In this document: one piece after another, positions 37,526 to 47,973 of the stretch
Layout: each line of letters begins with the position of its first letter
Position numbering within the stretch: position 1 is the stretch's first letter
Source: Pycnococcus provasolii
Taxonomy: Eukaryota; Chlorophyta; Pseudoscourfieldiophyceae; Pseudoscourfieldiales; Pycnococcaceae
Reading direction: 5' to 3'
DNA length: 64,000 nt
NCBI GenBank assembly: GCA_938743325.2
Contig: OW568889.1
Location: forward strand, 372,001 to 436,000
The notes under the pieces: model-generated
Databases searched by the model: none
What the model was told of the DNA's origin: nothing
What the model saw: only the letters and a program-made list of their open reading frames with translations
Translations under genes and position numbers: made by a program

Positions 37526-39499
37526 ATGATGAGCGGCGCGCGCACCGCGAACGTGCCGTCCCTCCCTGCCGAGATCTGGAAAATCGTACTCGAGCAGATC
37601 CCACGTGACAGAGAGGGAGTGCGCACACACGCCGCGTTCGCACTAGCAAGCAAGTTCTTCCTCAAGGTGGCAGGAGGGCGTGTGGGTATGGCGCTTCGCG
37701 CACTCGAAAGTCATGAGGAGGACGGAGATATGATAATAACTTTTGCCCTAAGGACGCTCAGTGCTTTGCGCGCGCACGCGGCGCCGCACGCGCCGGCTAT
37801 CGCCGAGCGACTCGAGCACGAGGAAGAAAGAGTGAGGCGTGCCGCTGTGAGGGCACTCGGCGTTTTGGGCGAGCATGCGGCGCCGCACGTGGCGGCTATC
37901 GTCCGGCGTCTCGAAGATGAGGATAAAGAAGTGAGGCGTGCAGCTGTGGAGGCGATCGGCGCTTTGCGCGAGCACGCGGCGCCACACGCGGCAGCTATCG
38001 CCGAGCGACTCGAGCACGAGGATGTAGACGTGAGGTGTGCAGCTTTGCGGGCGCTCGGTGATTTGGGGGAGCACGCGGCGCCGCACGCGGCGGCTATCGT
38101 CGAGCGACTCGAGGACGACGAGGAATTCGCAGAGAGGTGTGCAGCTTTGTTTGCGATCGGCGCTTTGCGCGAGCACGCGGCGCCGCACGCGGCTGCTATC
38201 GTCGAGCGACTCGAGCACGAGGAAGAAAGAGTGAGGTGTGGAGCTTTGCTGGCGCTCAGCGCTTTGCGCGAGCACGCGGTGCCGCACGCGGCGGCTATCG
38301 TCGAGCGATTTGAGGACGAGGGCGCACAAGTGAGGTGTGCAGCTGTGATTGCGATCGGCGCTTTGCGCGAGCACGCGGCGCCACACGCGGCGGCTATCGT
38401 CGAGCGACTCGATGACGAGGAAGAAAGAGTGAGGTGTGCAGCTCTATGCGCTCTCGGTGATTTGGGCAAGCACGCAGCGCCGCACGCGGCAGCTATCGTC
38501 GAGCGACTCGATGACGAGGAAGGAGGAGTGAGGTGTGCAGCTGTGGAGGCGCTCGGTGCTTTGCGCGCGCACGCGGTGCCGCACGCGGCGGCTATCGTCG
38601 AGCGACTCGATGACGAGGAAGAAAGAGTGAGGTGTGCAGCTTTGCGGGCGCTCGGTGCTTTGGGCGAGCATGCGGCGCCGCACGCGGCGGCTATCATCGA
38701 GCGACTCGATGACGAGGAAGATGATGTGAGGCGTGCAGCTGTGGAGGCGATTGGCGCTTTGCGCGAGCACGCGGCGCCACACGCGGCGGCTATCGTCGAG
38801 CGACTCGAGCACGAGGACGCACAAGTGAGGTGTGCAGCTTTGCGGGCGCTCGGTGCTTTGGGCGAGCATGCGGCGCCGCACGCGGCGGCTATCGTCGAGC
38901 GACTCGATGACGAGGAAGGAGGAGTGAGGCGTGCAGCTGTGGAGGCGATCGGCGCTTTGCGCGAGCACGCGGCGCCGCACGCGGCGGCTATCGCCGGGCG
39001 ACTCGAGGACCAGGACGCACAAGTGAGGTGCGCAGCTATGTGGGAGCTCTTTGCTATGGGCGAGCACGCGGTGCCGCACGCGGCGGCTATCGCCGGGCGA
39101 CTCGAGGACGAGAAGAATGGAGCGGTGAGGGAGCTAGCTTTGGAGGCGCTCCGTGCTATGGGCGAGCACGCGGCGCCGCACGCGGCAGCTATCGCCAATC
39201 GACTCGAGGATGGGAATAGTTTGGTGAGGCGTGCAGCTATGGAGGCGCTCCGTGCTATGGGCGAGCACGCGGCGCCGCACGCGGCGGCTATCGCCAGGCG
39301 ACTCGATGACGAGGAAGATGATGTGAGGTGTGCAGCTTTGTGGGCGCTCCGTGCTTTGGGCGATCACGCGGTGCCGCACGCGGCGGCTATCGTCGAGCGA
39401 CTCAAGGACTCGCGAACAAGTGTGAGGCGAGCAGCTGTGGAGGCGCTCGTTGCTTTTTTTCCGAAGGACGTGCAAGAGAGATTACGGCGATTCCCGTGA
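37526..39499 (+). CDS. F-box-like protein with about 17 near-identical HEAT repeats
   Basis: The protein has 657 aa from the tandem ATGATG at 37526; the GTG-initiated extension was rejected. The N-terminus (SLPAEIWKIVLEQIP, about 10-24) resembles an F-box. About 17 HEAT repeats of 33 aa follow, with the pattern VRCAALRALGALGEHAAPHAAAIVERLDDEE. Units are mostly exactly 99 bp apart, and the DNA of neighbouring copies is almost identical. The array therefore expanded recently or is being homogenised. HEAT arrays form curved protein-binding solenoids, and with an F-box this could be a substrate adaptor, but the target is unknown. The tail ends PKDVQERLRRFP. A degenerate single repeat lies downstream near 39945-40000. 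Confidence 0.85.
   Translation: MMSGARTANVPSLPAEIWKIVLEQIPRDREGVRTHAAFALASKFFLKVAGGRVGMALRALESHEEDGDMIITFALRTLSALRAHAAPHAPAIAERLEHEEERVRRAAVRALGVLGEHAAPHVAAIVRRLEDEDKEVRRAAVEAIGALREHAAPHAAAIAERLEHEDVDVRCAALRALGDLGEHAAPHAAAIVERLEDDEEFAERCAALFAIGALREHAAPHAAAIVERLEHEEERVRCGALLALSALREHAVPHAAAIVERFEDEGAQVRCAAVIAIGALREHAAPHAAAIVERLDDEEERVRCAALCALGDLGKHAAPHAAAIVERLDDEEGGVRCAAVEALGALRAHAVPHAAAIVERLDDEEERVRCAALRALGALGEHAAPHAAAIIERLDDEEDDVRRAAVEAIGALREHAAPHAAAIVERLEHEDAQVRCAALRALGALGEHAAPHAAAIVERLDDEEGGVRRAAVEAIGALREHAAPHAAAIAGRLEDQDAQVRCAAMWELFAMGEHAVPHAAAIAGRLEDEKNGAVRELALEALRAMGEHAAPHAAAIANRLEDGNSLVRRAAMEALRAMGEHAAPHAAAIARRLDDEEDDVRCAALWALRALGDHAVPHAAAIVERLKDSRTSVRRAAVEALVAFFPKDVQERLRRFP
37825..39440 (+). 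repeat. 99-bp coding minisatellite (HEAT units)
   Basis: Roughly 17 in-frame 99-bp units start with GTGAGG(C/T)GTGCAGCT and contain CACGCGGCGGCTATCG. A few are 102 bp. Neighbouring units differ at only a handful of bases. Confidence 0.9.
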
Positions 39500-40161
39500 G
39501 TCGCGTGGAGGAGGTGCTCGAGAATGCGCTGGAAGGAGGGTTGTTGGGAAAGATGGGAGGAGGGAATCTGTAAAGGTGTGTGTGTATACCTACCTATCTA
39601 CGTAGTAGTGTTTGAAAGAGTGAGTTCCCACGATTCACGAATGTCAACCAGTGCTCTCCAGGAGTCCTCGACATAATTCACACGCCCGGGAAAGTTGGTT
39701 ACTGATCTTCAAGAAATTTGCTCAACAAGGAAAAGCACTACCAGTAGTGCGTTGTCAACGACTATGGTATATTGTTCCGGGGCTGCCCCTCATAAAGACA
39801 CGTAGCAGCGGAGCGTACTATCGCGCGATTGCATCGATGAACACCCGACCTGACACTGAAGATTATCTAAGTAGTACTTACTACAAAGTCTACAATCGAG
39901 GTCCCATACATGCTGTGAAGAAGCACTTGTCTAAAGTGTTGAGTGGGGGAGGACTGTTGGGCGAGCGTGCGTCGTATGCTATCGCCCAGCGACTTTAGGA
40001 CACGGACAGATTTACACTCTCAAAATCCTGTACCCTAACGAGCAATACTGTCAGTTCCAAAACTTCCAACAATACACAAGTACACGTATATTTTGTTCAC
40101 ATTTAATACTTTACACGCATAACTTTATAGTTCATACATTTATACTGTAGGATATGAGTTT
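39500..40161. other. Intergenic region with HEAT-repeat relic
   Basis: The stretch has no supported intact gene. A broken HEAT-like unit is at 39935-40003. Toward 40161 the sequence becomes AT-rich, as expected for the 3' UTR of the minus-strand gene. Confidence 0.5.
39935..40003 (+). pseudogene. Degenerate HEAT unit related to the upstream gene
   Basis: GTTGGGCGAGCGTGCGTC followed by TATGCTATCGCCCAGCGACT aligns with the HEAT unit of the upstream gene (TTGGGCGAGCATGCGGC, then GCGGCTATCGCCGAGCGACT). A TAG follows. The surrounding 115-codon ORF (39651-39998) otherwise resembles nothing I recognise. It is probably the remnant of a second HEAT gene or of a longer C-terminus. Confidence 0.55.
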
Positions 40162-43100
40162 TTATGAGTTATTGTTGACCCAAGCTGCGGGAAGTCGGCC
40201 ACCAGGATTTGGCCGGTAACGCTGACCGGCCCCTTCCGCGCCTCCGTACCATCGTGTCAACATAGACTTATTCTTATCCTCCTTAAGCTTTCTCCGCTCG
40301 TCAAGCTGACCCCTCCACTTTGACGTTTGTTGGCGCTTGCTGGACGTGGTGCTGCTCTTCGCAGTAGTTGCTTTACTGGGCTCGACGTGGGACTGCTTAT
40401 TCTTCATGGCATGGACACTGCGAAGAGCGGCAGCATTCTTGCTTTGAAACACGCCTTCCATCCAATCGAGTGATGGCCCAACACGTGCGACTGTGCCGTA
40501 CTTATCTCCAATACGAGCAGGAACGCTAGGACCAGGTCCAATTTTTCCCTGCGCAATTCCCGAGTTGCCGCGCATGTCACGTCGCCAGTCACGCGCGGGT
40601 GCAAATCTTGCCTCAAGATCTTCGATCTCCGGGTGTACTTGGTTTGCTCGAACATCGCGCCTGCGAGTCGACTCGAAGTATCTCAACCGCATCAGGCGCT
40701 GCTCTTCCTGCATGCGAATCTTGGAGCGGTGCCGACTTTGCGCTTCATCAAGCAATCCGTGAAGGCGCTCTTTGATCTCCGCCGTCTTTTCTTGAGGCAC
40801 ACCCTTCACAATTAGTTCAGGTTCAGGTCTTTTGCGTGGCTTCTCGCCATCAACAAGGATTGCAAGTTTCGCCTCCGCCGCGTCGTCAACGGCCATTGAA
40901 TCGGAAATGTCAAAAGTTTGCACCGACGACATGTGATCCTTAGTAAGTCTCGCGAACGACTCGCGCAAGAGAAACGTCCCCGCGTCATGATCGCGACCAG
41001 CGTTACATACAAGCCGCATCATCTGTTCCGCCGCCACTTCCAATCTCATGGATGCTTCAACGTCATCGGAATGCTTTGCTTTATCTTGGCCAAGCGACTC
41101 GCTCGACACCTCCGAGCGTCTTATTCCAAGCTCGAGCGCCACCGACGCTTCGTCGACTGCCGAACGAACAATCTGGTCTGATGCCCTGTCAAGATTTTGT
41201 TTCAGGACCTGTAGGAGCATTTGTGAATCAGTTCCGCGCAAGCACGCGCTCTGTTCGTTGCTCCAGAACGGAAGATCCAATACTGCCGAACCACTCGCTC
41301 GATGTCGCCCACGAGCGTGAGCGAGTGCCGCCCCGTCGTAGGCGATAGGATCTGCGTCGCCCATCGACTCTAAACTTGATGAAATATAATCCAACTCTGT
41401 GCTATCGCTGGCATAAATACGTACTTCACTTTGCGAACTGTTCTCATCAACGCTCACCGCCAAGGCTCCGATCACCGAGCCTGAAGCTGCGGATACGGTG
41501 GCAGTATAACCGCCAGGGAGGAATGGGCTGCCCATTGACGCCACAGCTGTCAGCGCAAGCCCTGCGGCAGTTGCAATGTCCGAGGCCATTCCCGGTGGTG
41601 CTGCGAGGCTGTGCGTCCAAGCATGCCGCGCGTTATGGTCAGCCTCGACAGCCGCATTTGCATGGGCCACTCGTCCACGCATCAAATTGCGAAAGATGCG
41701 AGCACAGGTTGCAAGAATCTGGTTATCGCCCGCTTCTGTCTTAACGAGCTCGACGAGGTCTGTGATAACTTCGGCGCACGCCTTGGCTCCACCCCCGTCG
41801 CTCCATATGCGAGGTGCGCCCTCCGAAGCACACGTGAGGGCAAGCTCGAGACATATATTCACAATTGCGCCCGAATTGTCCGTGATGTCATCGTCTGTGA
41901 GATTTGATGAGTTTGTTGACGTCGAGTGCGCTAGCTGTACATTCTGCGCAAAGGCCGATATTCTGCGAGCCGTCCGAACGCACTCTCTGAGCATGTGTGG
42001 TGCAACACCACGCTCTCTTGACATTCGAAGTAACATTGTTTCCACGACGCTCCTCATTCTCGTGCTCACCCTCCCAGCACGGCATATCATCTCAATAGCA
42101 CGAAGCGATGGATGAAAGAGGCTGCAAATGCTTGAGGCGTGAAACGTGTGTGCGGAAATTACCTCTTTCCACTTGCTGGCTGCACCTACCGGAACTTGTG
42201 GCATGGTTGTCATTTTATCAAGCGCGAGAATTACGGATTCGAGAAGCGCAACGTCGTCCCGCAAAATAGCCGAACTTTGATCAAGGCTATTCTTTACTTC
42301 GACGCTTTGTTCCCCGACGATGCCAACGAGAATTTTCAGCATAGAAGAATAGAAGCGTCGTGCGAGATGATGGCCGCGGACAAGGTCATGGCGCATCTCA
42401 AAGTGGGATAGAAAAATTGAGCGTCCGCTAAGGCTATACGCTAAAGACCGGTATTGCACATGGTACCACCTATCACGATAGTCTGCTCCATTGTGATGCC
42501 AAACGCTATCGAAGTAGAGAAAAGCATCACGCAAGCGTATCCAACCCAATCCCATGCCACCGTTGTCACGCCAGGCCAAATCTTTATTCTTCGGTGAAGA
42601 ATGGCGACTATTCAAACGCCGCTGTACCCTAGATCCGGCAGTTGAGAGACGGACAGGAACGCCGTAGGAATCGCGGCGGATTGGAGCGTAAAATCTTATG
42701 AGCAAATGCGGAATCGTCAAAGAAGCTCTCACTGCACGAACAGCGCCTGCGCGTAATGGGGCATTATGGCCGCAATCAAGATAGCAAACCAGGCGCGACA
42801 CGAATGCCTTTTCCCATGTACTGTGAGCTTCCTCAAGGTATTCGACCCAAGCCAAGAGGTGCGGTGCATTATTTGACTGTGTTTCTTCCATGACATCAAG
42901 CATAAGACGATGCAACTCCTCGAGATTCTGTAAGAATGCATTGAAGACGCAGTCGTATCGACGGACAAGAGCTGCACGAACAGCACGAGGCGAAACACGC
43001 GAGACTTCCAAGGCTATGTAGCATGCGCGCAATCGCGTCGTCAGCCTAGCAGTGTACTTGTCCAGTTGCAGCTTTCGTGTGTGGTCAGGACTTAAATCTC

Positions 43101-46100
43101 CTTGACCGGTGCTGCCTCCGCCTCTCAGCGCGAAGCCCGCGGGATCGCGCGTCCAGAATCCGACAATAGCATCGCGGTTGGGATGAGATGGTCCGAAAGT
43201 GTCAGCATCGTCTGCACGCGAATCAAGAACCTTCGTCGAGAGTGACGAGATCCATGACGGCAATCTGCCACGAAGGTGGATTGTCGCCGTGATTATTGCT
43301 GATAAACATCCAAAGGCAAAATTAATTGCATTTGCACTGTCAAGGCCCTCGGAAAGTACCAGCGACGAGAGTGCGACGCCAAGCACGAAACCGAGTGTTC
43401 CTGCACGAAAGGTATTCGCAACACGAGCAAAACCACGGTCAGCGTCGAATGTAAAGTGCCACATAATAAGTGCCAGAAGGGCGATTAGGTTCACATTTGT
43501 GTGAGCGTTTAGCGCGATGTCGTATAGATTTGCATGGTTTGATGCGTTAATTCCATCCGAAATGACGTGAAGATGCTCCGCTACGCCGCACGAAGATAAA
43601 GATATGGAGAAGAGAACCAAAAAACGAAGCATCGCATAGCTCATAGATGGCCGGAACATGACCACCTCGACCTCAAGGAAACTTGTCCGCCAAGCAGCGA
43701 GAGCCAAAAGCGCAACGAGGATGAGCTGTGATAATCGAATTCGGCTCGCATGCCCATCTCCGATCCAACATGGAATAGATGGCTCGTCGACCATATACAC
43801 AAAAGGCCTAGTGTAGTTGGTATGCACGCACGAGAACTGGAGCATGCATCCATTTATTACGCCAGGTAATAAAGGGCCTAGCAGAAATATGCACGAACCA
43901 CGTTGAGCTGTAAGTGCATAATCCATAACTCTCTTCCATCGGATTCCACGCTCCTCGCACAACTCCTTTCTCGCAAGGGACTTAATCAAGTCGTCTACAA
44001 GCTCGGCCTTTTCTGGCTGCGAAAAGTTCAGGACAATGGTAAAAGCCTCTGCTTCTTCCTCGTCAGCCTCTTCCCGCTCCTTCATTTTCTGAAGCGCCTG
44101 CTCCTCGGTTGTCCCAGGTGATCTCTTAGCCTGTTCATGAAGGGCAATCGCCTTGCTCCGAATTTCCTCGGTCGCTGCATCAATATCCTAGAAGATTGTT
44201 TTGGTTTAGGTCAGGGTCCGTCCACGACATTGTTTCGTTCACCATGCAATCAAAACTCGTGGGCAATTGGGATTCGGGGTGAGCTTGAAACATACCTCTT
44301 GACATTCGCTTTGAATGCTGACATTCCGTCCAATGAGATAGCGACATAGAGCTATGGTTGTGGGGCATACGCACAATATCATCACCAGCAGCAGTAAGCC
44401 AAATACCATAGCATTGTATCCAACGCCTGTGGTGCATGCAAAACCTCCTCCAAATATATATCCGGGAAGAAAAACATCCAGCGCACCCGAGGCTCCTGGT
44501 GATGTGCAGATTGGATTTGCACCGGAAGTCGAGTGCTGGACGCGGATTGTGTAAAGAGTGGAGCGCAGCAGAGCGAACATATCACACACAGTCAAGGCGG
44601 TGGCTAGTGCTGCTCGCTTGCACATATCGTAGTAGCGCCGATTGTGTAGAAAAAATCGCCATGCCTCGTACTGCAGATAACTGTGTAAAGGCAGAAAGTC
44701 TCGTGGTTTGCGCAGAACCTCTCGAGGATTCAAAATTAATTTAATCCATCTTGACCGTGATGTTGTGCCCGCGGAATCAAGTAACCATTGTTGCTTGATT
44801 TCAACAAGCGAAAGGGCACATGACCTGCGCAACTCCCCGTAAAGACGAGCCGCCTCGAGATCCAAACCAACCTGTCGTATCCCGCTACTCAGGAGGTTCC
44901 TTCGAGCAAGAACTACCATCACAAGAATCCAGAGCGAAACGACAATTAGCGAAGCAGTCTGCAAACTCTCATCACGATTCATTCCATGAGATGTGACACA
45001 GCGTGAGTCGTAAAGGATGCTTCTCTCAGATATTGCCATAAGAGGTCTGCTAGCAGACTCAGTAAGAGCATTCCCCTTGCATCCATCAGTGACGTACAAC
45101 GTCGTCCTGTAATCGCCCTCGGCAGTCGCAAGTACCTGAGTCGAGCTGTACGTTCCGTCGTCTGCCAGACTTGGCACTTTCACTGCCCCAGGTATCGGGC
45201 CAGTCGGACGGCGAGTCAGTGCCCACTGAAAGTAAATTTTGTCTCCATCGGCATCCTGGGTACTCGAGATGAAGCGGATCGCGGGTAGGCACCAAGCTGC
45301 CTTCTGTGACTGATCCTGGGACTCAGAGTTTTCATCCGATCCAGAAAGAGTGTTTCTAGATTTAACATCGAAATCCAGCATTTGCTTGGCATCATCAATA
45401 TCAAGCCACACGATTTCGTTTTGAATGCTTGCGGTGGGCCGAGCGTTGCAATTCACCGTGACGTTGACAATCGAAACTTGCTTTTGGTGTGCGCATGGGC
45501 CAGTTACCTCGAGCTTATATGCGTATTGTCCAGGGCGGTCAGGTCGCATAGATGCCGTCGGTAGATCTCGCGTGACAACACCCAGCCCCGCCTGATCGCT
45601 CGACAGGATATCCTGAGTAAAGGCGTATGCGAGTGGGTTCACGTTGTCCAGCGGCATTGTGGCTACGTCAGCTGCACTGTTTGGAATACTGCCAGTTGTT
45701 AGTGCGCCGCTATCTTGCGGAGCACGCACCAGGCTCCAATCATACGAGACGAAGGGATTTGGGCATCCTTGTGGCGTCGTCCTAGAAAGGCCCTCGATGG
45801 CAAAAGTCTCAGCGTATCCGCGCACCTGCCAGAATTGCGGCAGTCCGGATACGTACGAAGGCTGTATGTTGCCCTCGTACACCCCAAAGAATGACTGGTA
45901 CGTAGGCGGCGGAATGTCACGGTCGAAGAGCTTGCTGAAGTCGTGGCGCACGAATCCGATCATCCGAAGAAATTCTTGAGGGATGAGAACCTCGGTGGTC
46001 GTGGTGAAAAGTTTCGGCTCGATTCGAGGCGGCTTCAAACCCTGCCGATCTGTCCTGACGTACGTCCTGACGTAGAGAGAATCAAAGCATGTCGTAGCTG

Positions 46101-47634
46101 CAAGTTCGGAGTACGACTTTGGCTGCAGCAAGCCAAATTCTGGAGGTGGAGGAGGCGATGGCGGAGGTGGCGAAGCGACGGCGACGTCTGGCTTCGGTGT
46201 GCGTGCCACATCACGGCGAAGATCTTGTTTTTGGCTCAATTCGACAGTCGCTAAGGTCGCAGAGGGTATACCAACTATGCCGCCTGCAACTACACCGCCC
46301 AGTGACGCACTTCCAGGTACGATAGTCGTGTTGACCAGAGCAAAGAATTGCGTCGCGGGTGGCCCATGCAGGATACCATCGTTGGCACCACCGACGTCGT
46401 ATCGTACCGACACGTGCGCTAGGGTAAGAAGTTCGTAGAAGTACGTGTCGTCCCGACCGCGCGGTGTGCCTTCTGCCTCCCGCATCTCTTCTGCCTTATG
46501 CACTTCGCTCTCGATGAACTTAAAGCTCGTGAGATTGATGGCTTGCGTGAAATTAACCTCAACGCGCACACGCATCCAGCGCCCGGGATCATACACGGCT
46601 ATGTCGTGAGCGCGCGTCACATTGTCATCGCCATATTCGTAAAAATTAGTGTCGCAGTCGGCATACAGTGGACTAGTCGCGAGCAGTTCATCCTGTTCTT
46701 CCGGTGATAATCTCGTGAATTCTAGCTGCGTCATTTCATGATCATCTGGATACAGATTCTGTGCACCGGGTGCCGCTGGCGGCGGAGGAGGCGGGGCAGT
46801 GCGAGCGACAAACACATCGCAACGCCGATGTGCGATTCCCTTTAGTTGTCCACGCTTCCACTCGAGCGACACGATTTTGCGCTTGCCGTCGTCGACAAGC
46901 GACATGTATGATGTATGCTCACGCCAGAACATCTCGGATTCGGTAACGTTTTCGGGCACGGGTGGGATTGGCGGACTTTCCGTCTCATTGCGCTCGTTGA
47001 GAACCTCGAAGGGCAGACTGTCCTTGTCCGCGCCGAAGAAGGCATACGCGGTGAACCTGCGCAAGTCCTCCACCCGCGCGTACTCACCCGTGGGCTTGTT
47101 TAGCACGTAAGCATCGAGCGGCGGGAGCACAGCCGCGTCAACCCTAACGCTACTTCCAGTCGAACGGAGCGACAGCGGTGGTACAATATCCTCTTCCCGA
47201 GTGTAGTCTGCTGCTAGGCCACTGCTTATGCACATCGCCTTGCCACGCGGGCAACCACGCGGAGCAACTCCCGAGTCACTTGAACCAGTCGTGCCCGTGC
47301 CGCCAAGTCGAACCGTTGGGAATGCATTTTGACTGTAGACACTTAAGGTCGTATCTGGGCCATCTGCCGATGCCTCGGCGCGCAAGTTTTGAACACACGT
47401 CCCACCCCCGTGCAGAGGTGGTGGCGGCGGCGGCGGCGGTGGAGCTGGTGGCAGATGCGGCGGCGGAGGTGCGTATGGCGGAGGAACGGGTGGTGGTTGA
47501 GCAGGAACAAGAGGAGGCGGGGGAGGCGGCTGAGCAAGTACGATTTCACCGCTTACGAGCAGCATCCACCATAGCAGAGACCACACGCTTGCGGTCGCTC
47601 TCATTTGGCCAGCCCTCGCTTGTGCTCGACGCAT
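40162..47634 (-). CDS. Large multi-pass membrane protein with extracellular Pro-rich and Ig/PKD-like region (two exons)
   Basis: Two exons join in frame: 47634-44296 and 44187-40162. The 108-bp intron (44295-44188) has GTATGT and TTCTAG ends and is phase 0. The predicted protein is about 2,454 aa. A signal peptide (WSLLWWMLLVSGEIVLAQ, about 20-37) precedes Pro-rich runs and a long ectodomain with PKD/REJ-like segments (VNCNARPTASIQN, DADGDKIYFQWALT). A first membrane helix (about 890-915, LIVVSLWILVMVVLARR) is followed by several more, including YNAMVFGLLLLVMILCVCPTT and, in exon 2, LILVALLALAAW, NLIALLALIMW and FVLGVALSSLVL. The C-terminal ~950 residues look cytosolic and helical with a basic tail. 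The fold suggests a surface sensor or adhesion protein, but I do not recognise a family. ATG 47634 is the first in frame; upstream there is only GTG. Confidence 0.75.
44188..44295 (-). other. Spliceosomal intron, 108 bp
   Basis: On the minus strand the exon ends AAGAG and the intron opens GTATGTTTC and closes AATCTTCTAG before GATATTGATG. Removing it joins two long ORFs in phase 0 and adds 34 codons of open frame before the first Met of the downstream ORF. The intron itself contains stop codons in the exon frame. It is the only convincing intron found in the window. Confidence 0.85.
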
Positions 47635-47973
47635 TGCAAGGCCGACACGTCTGTTTAGCAAGGTAACGGCACTCACCGTTGCGTTGCAGGTTCACCAAGC
47701 CATCCTACTTTGTGTGTTCACCATCAGGCTCTGGCATGAAGGCGTTGCCTGGGCATCACGAGTTTGTACTTATTATTGAGTCGGACCGCGGACGTTCAAA
47801 CTTGACTTCACCCCCAAACCAGACCGTCTAGCCATGTATGTACGGGGGATGCATTGTTGGTCGACTCCCGAAAACGGGCAGGGCTCTCCCAAAACTCCCA
47901 TCAGAAACTCCCATCAGACTCCCACCGCACCTCGCGAAGAACCTCAGCATATTCACACCGCGATCCAAACTCC
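47635..47973. promoter_or_regulatory. Divergent promoter region of two surface/Golgi genes
   Basis: This ~340-bp gap between divergent starts contains a short direct repeat (AACTCCCATCAGA, near 47894-47920). No other signal was recognised. Confidence 0.4.

Noticed and set aside
37711-39198. 495-codon minus-strand ORF opposite the HEAT array
   Set aside because: It is a frame shadow: the 99-bp repeat keeps the antisense frame open. Its Ser/Ala-rich repeats mirror the HEAT units and it has no independent features.
47651-47676. 26-nt GTGAGT...ACAG interval resembling a tiny intron upstream of the large membrane protein
   Set aside because: It is too short for a normal spliceosomal intron, and the upstream frame hits a stop soon after its ATG. 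The in-frame ATG at 47634 needs no splicing.
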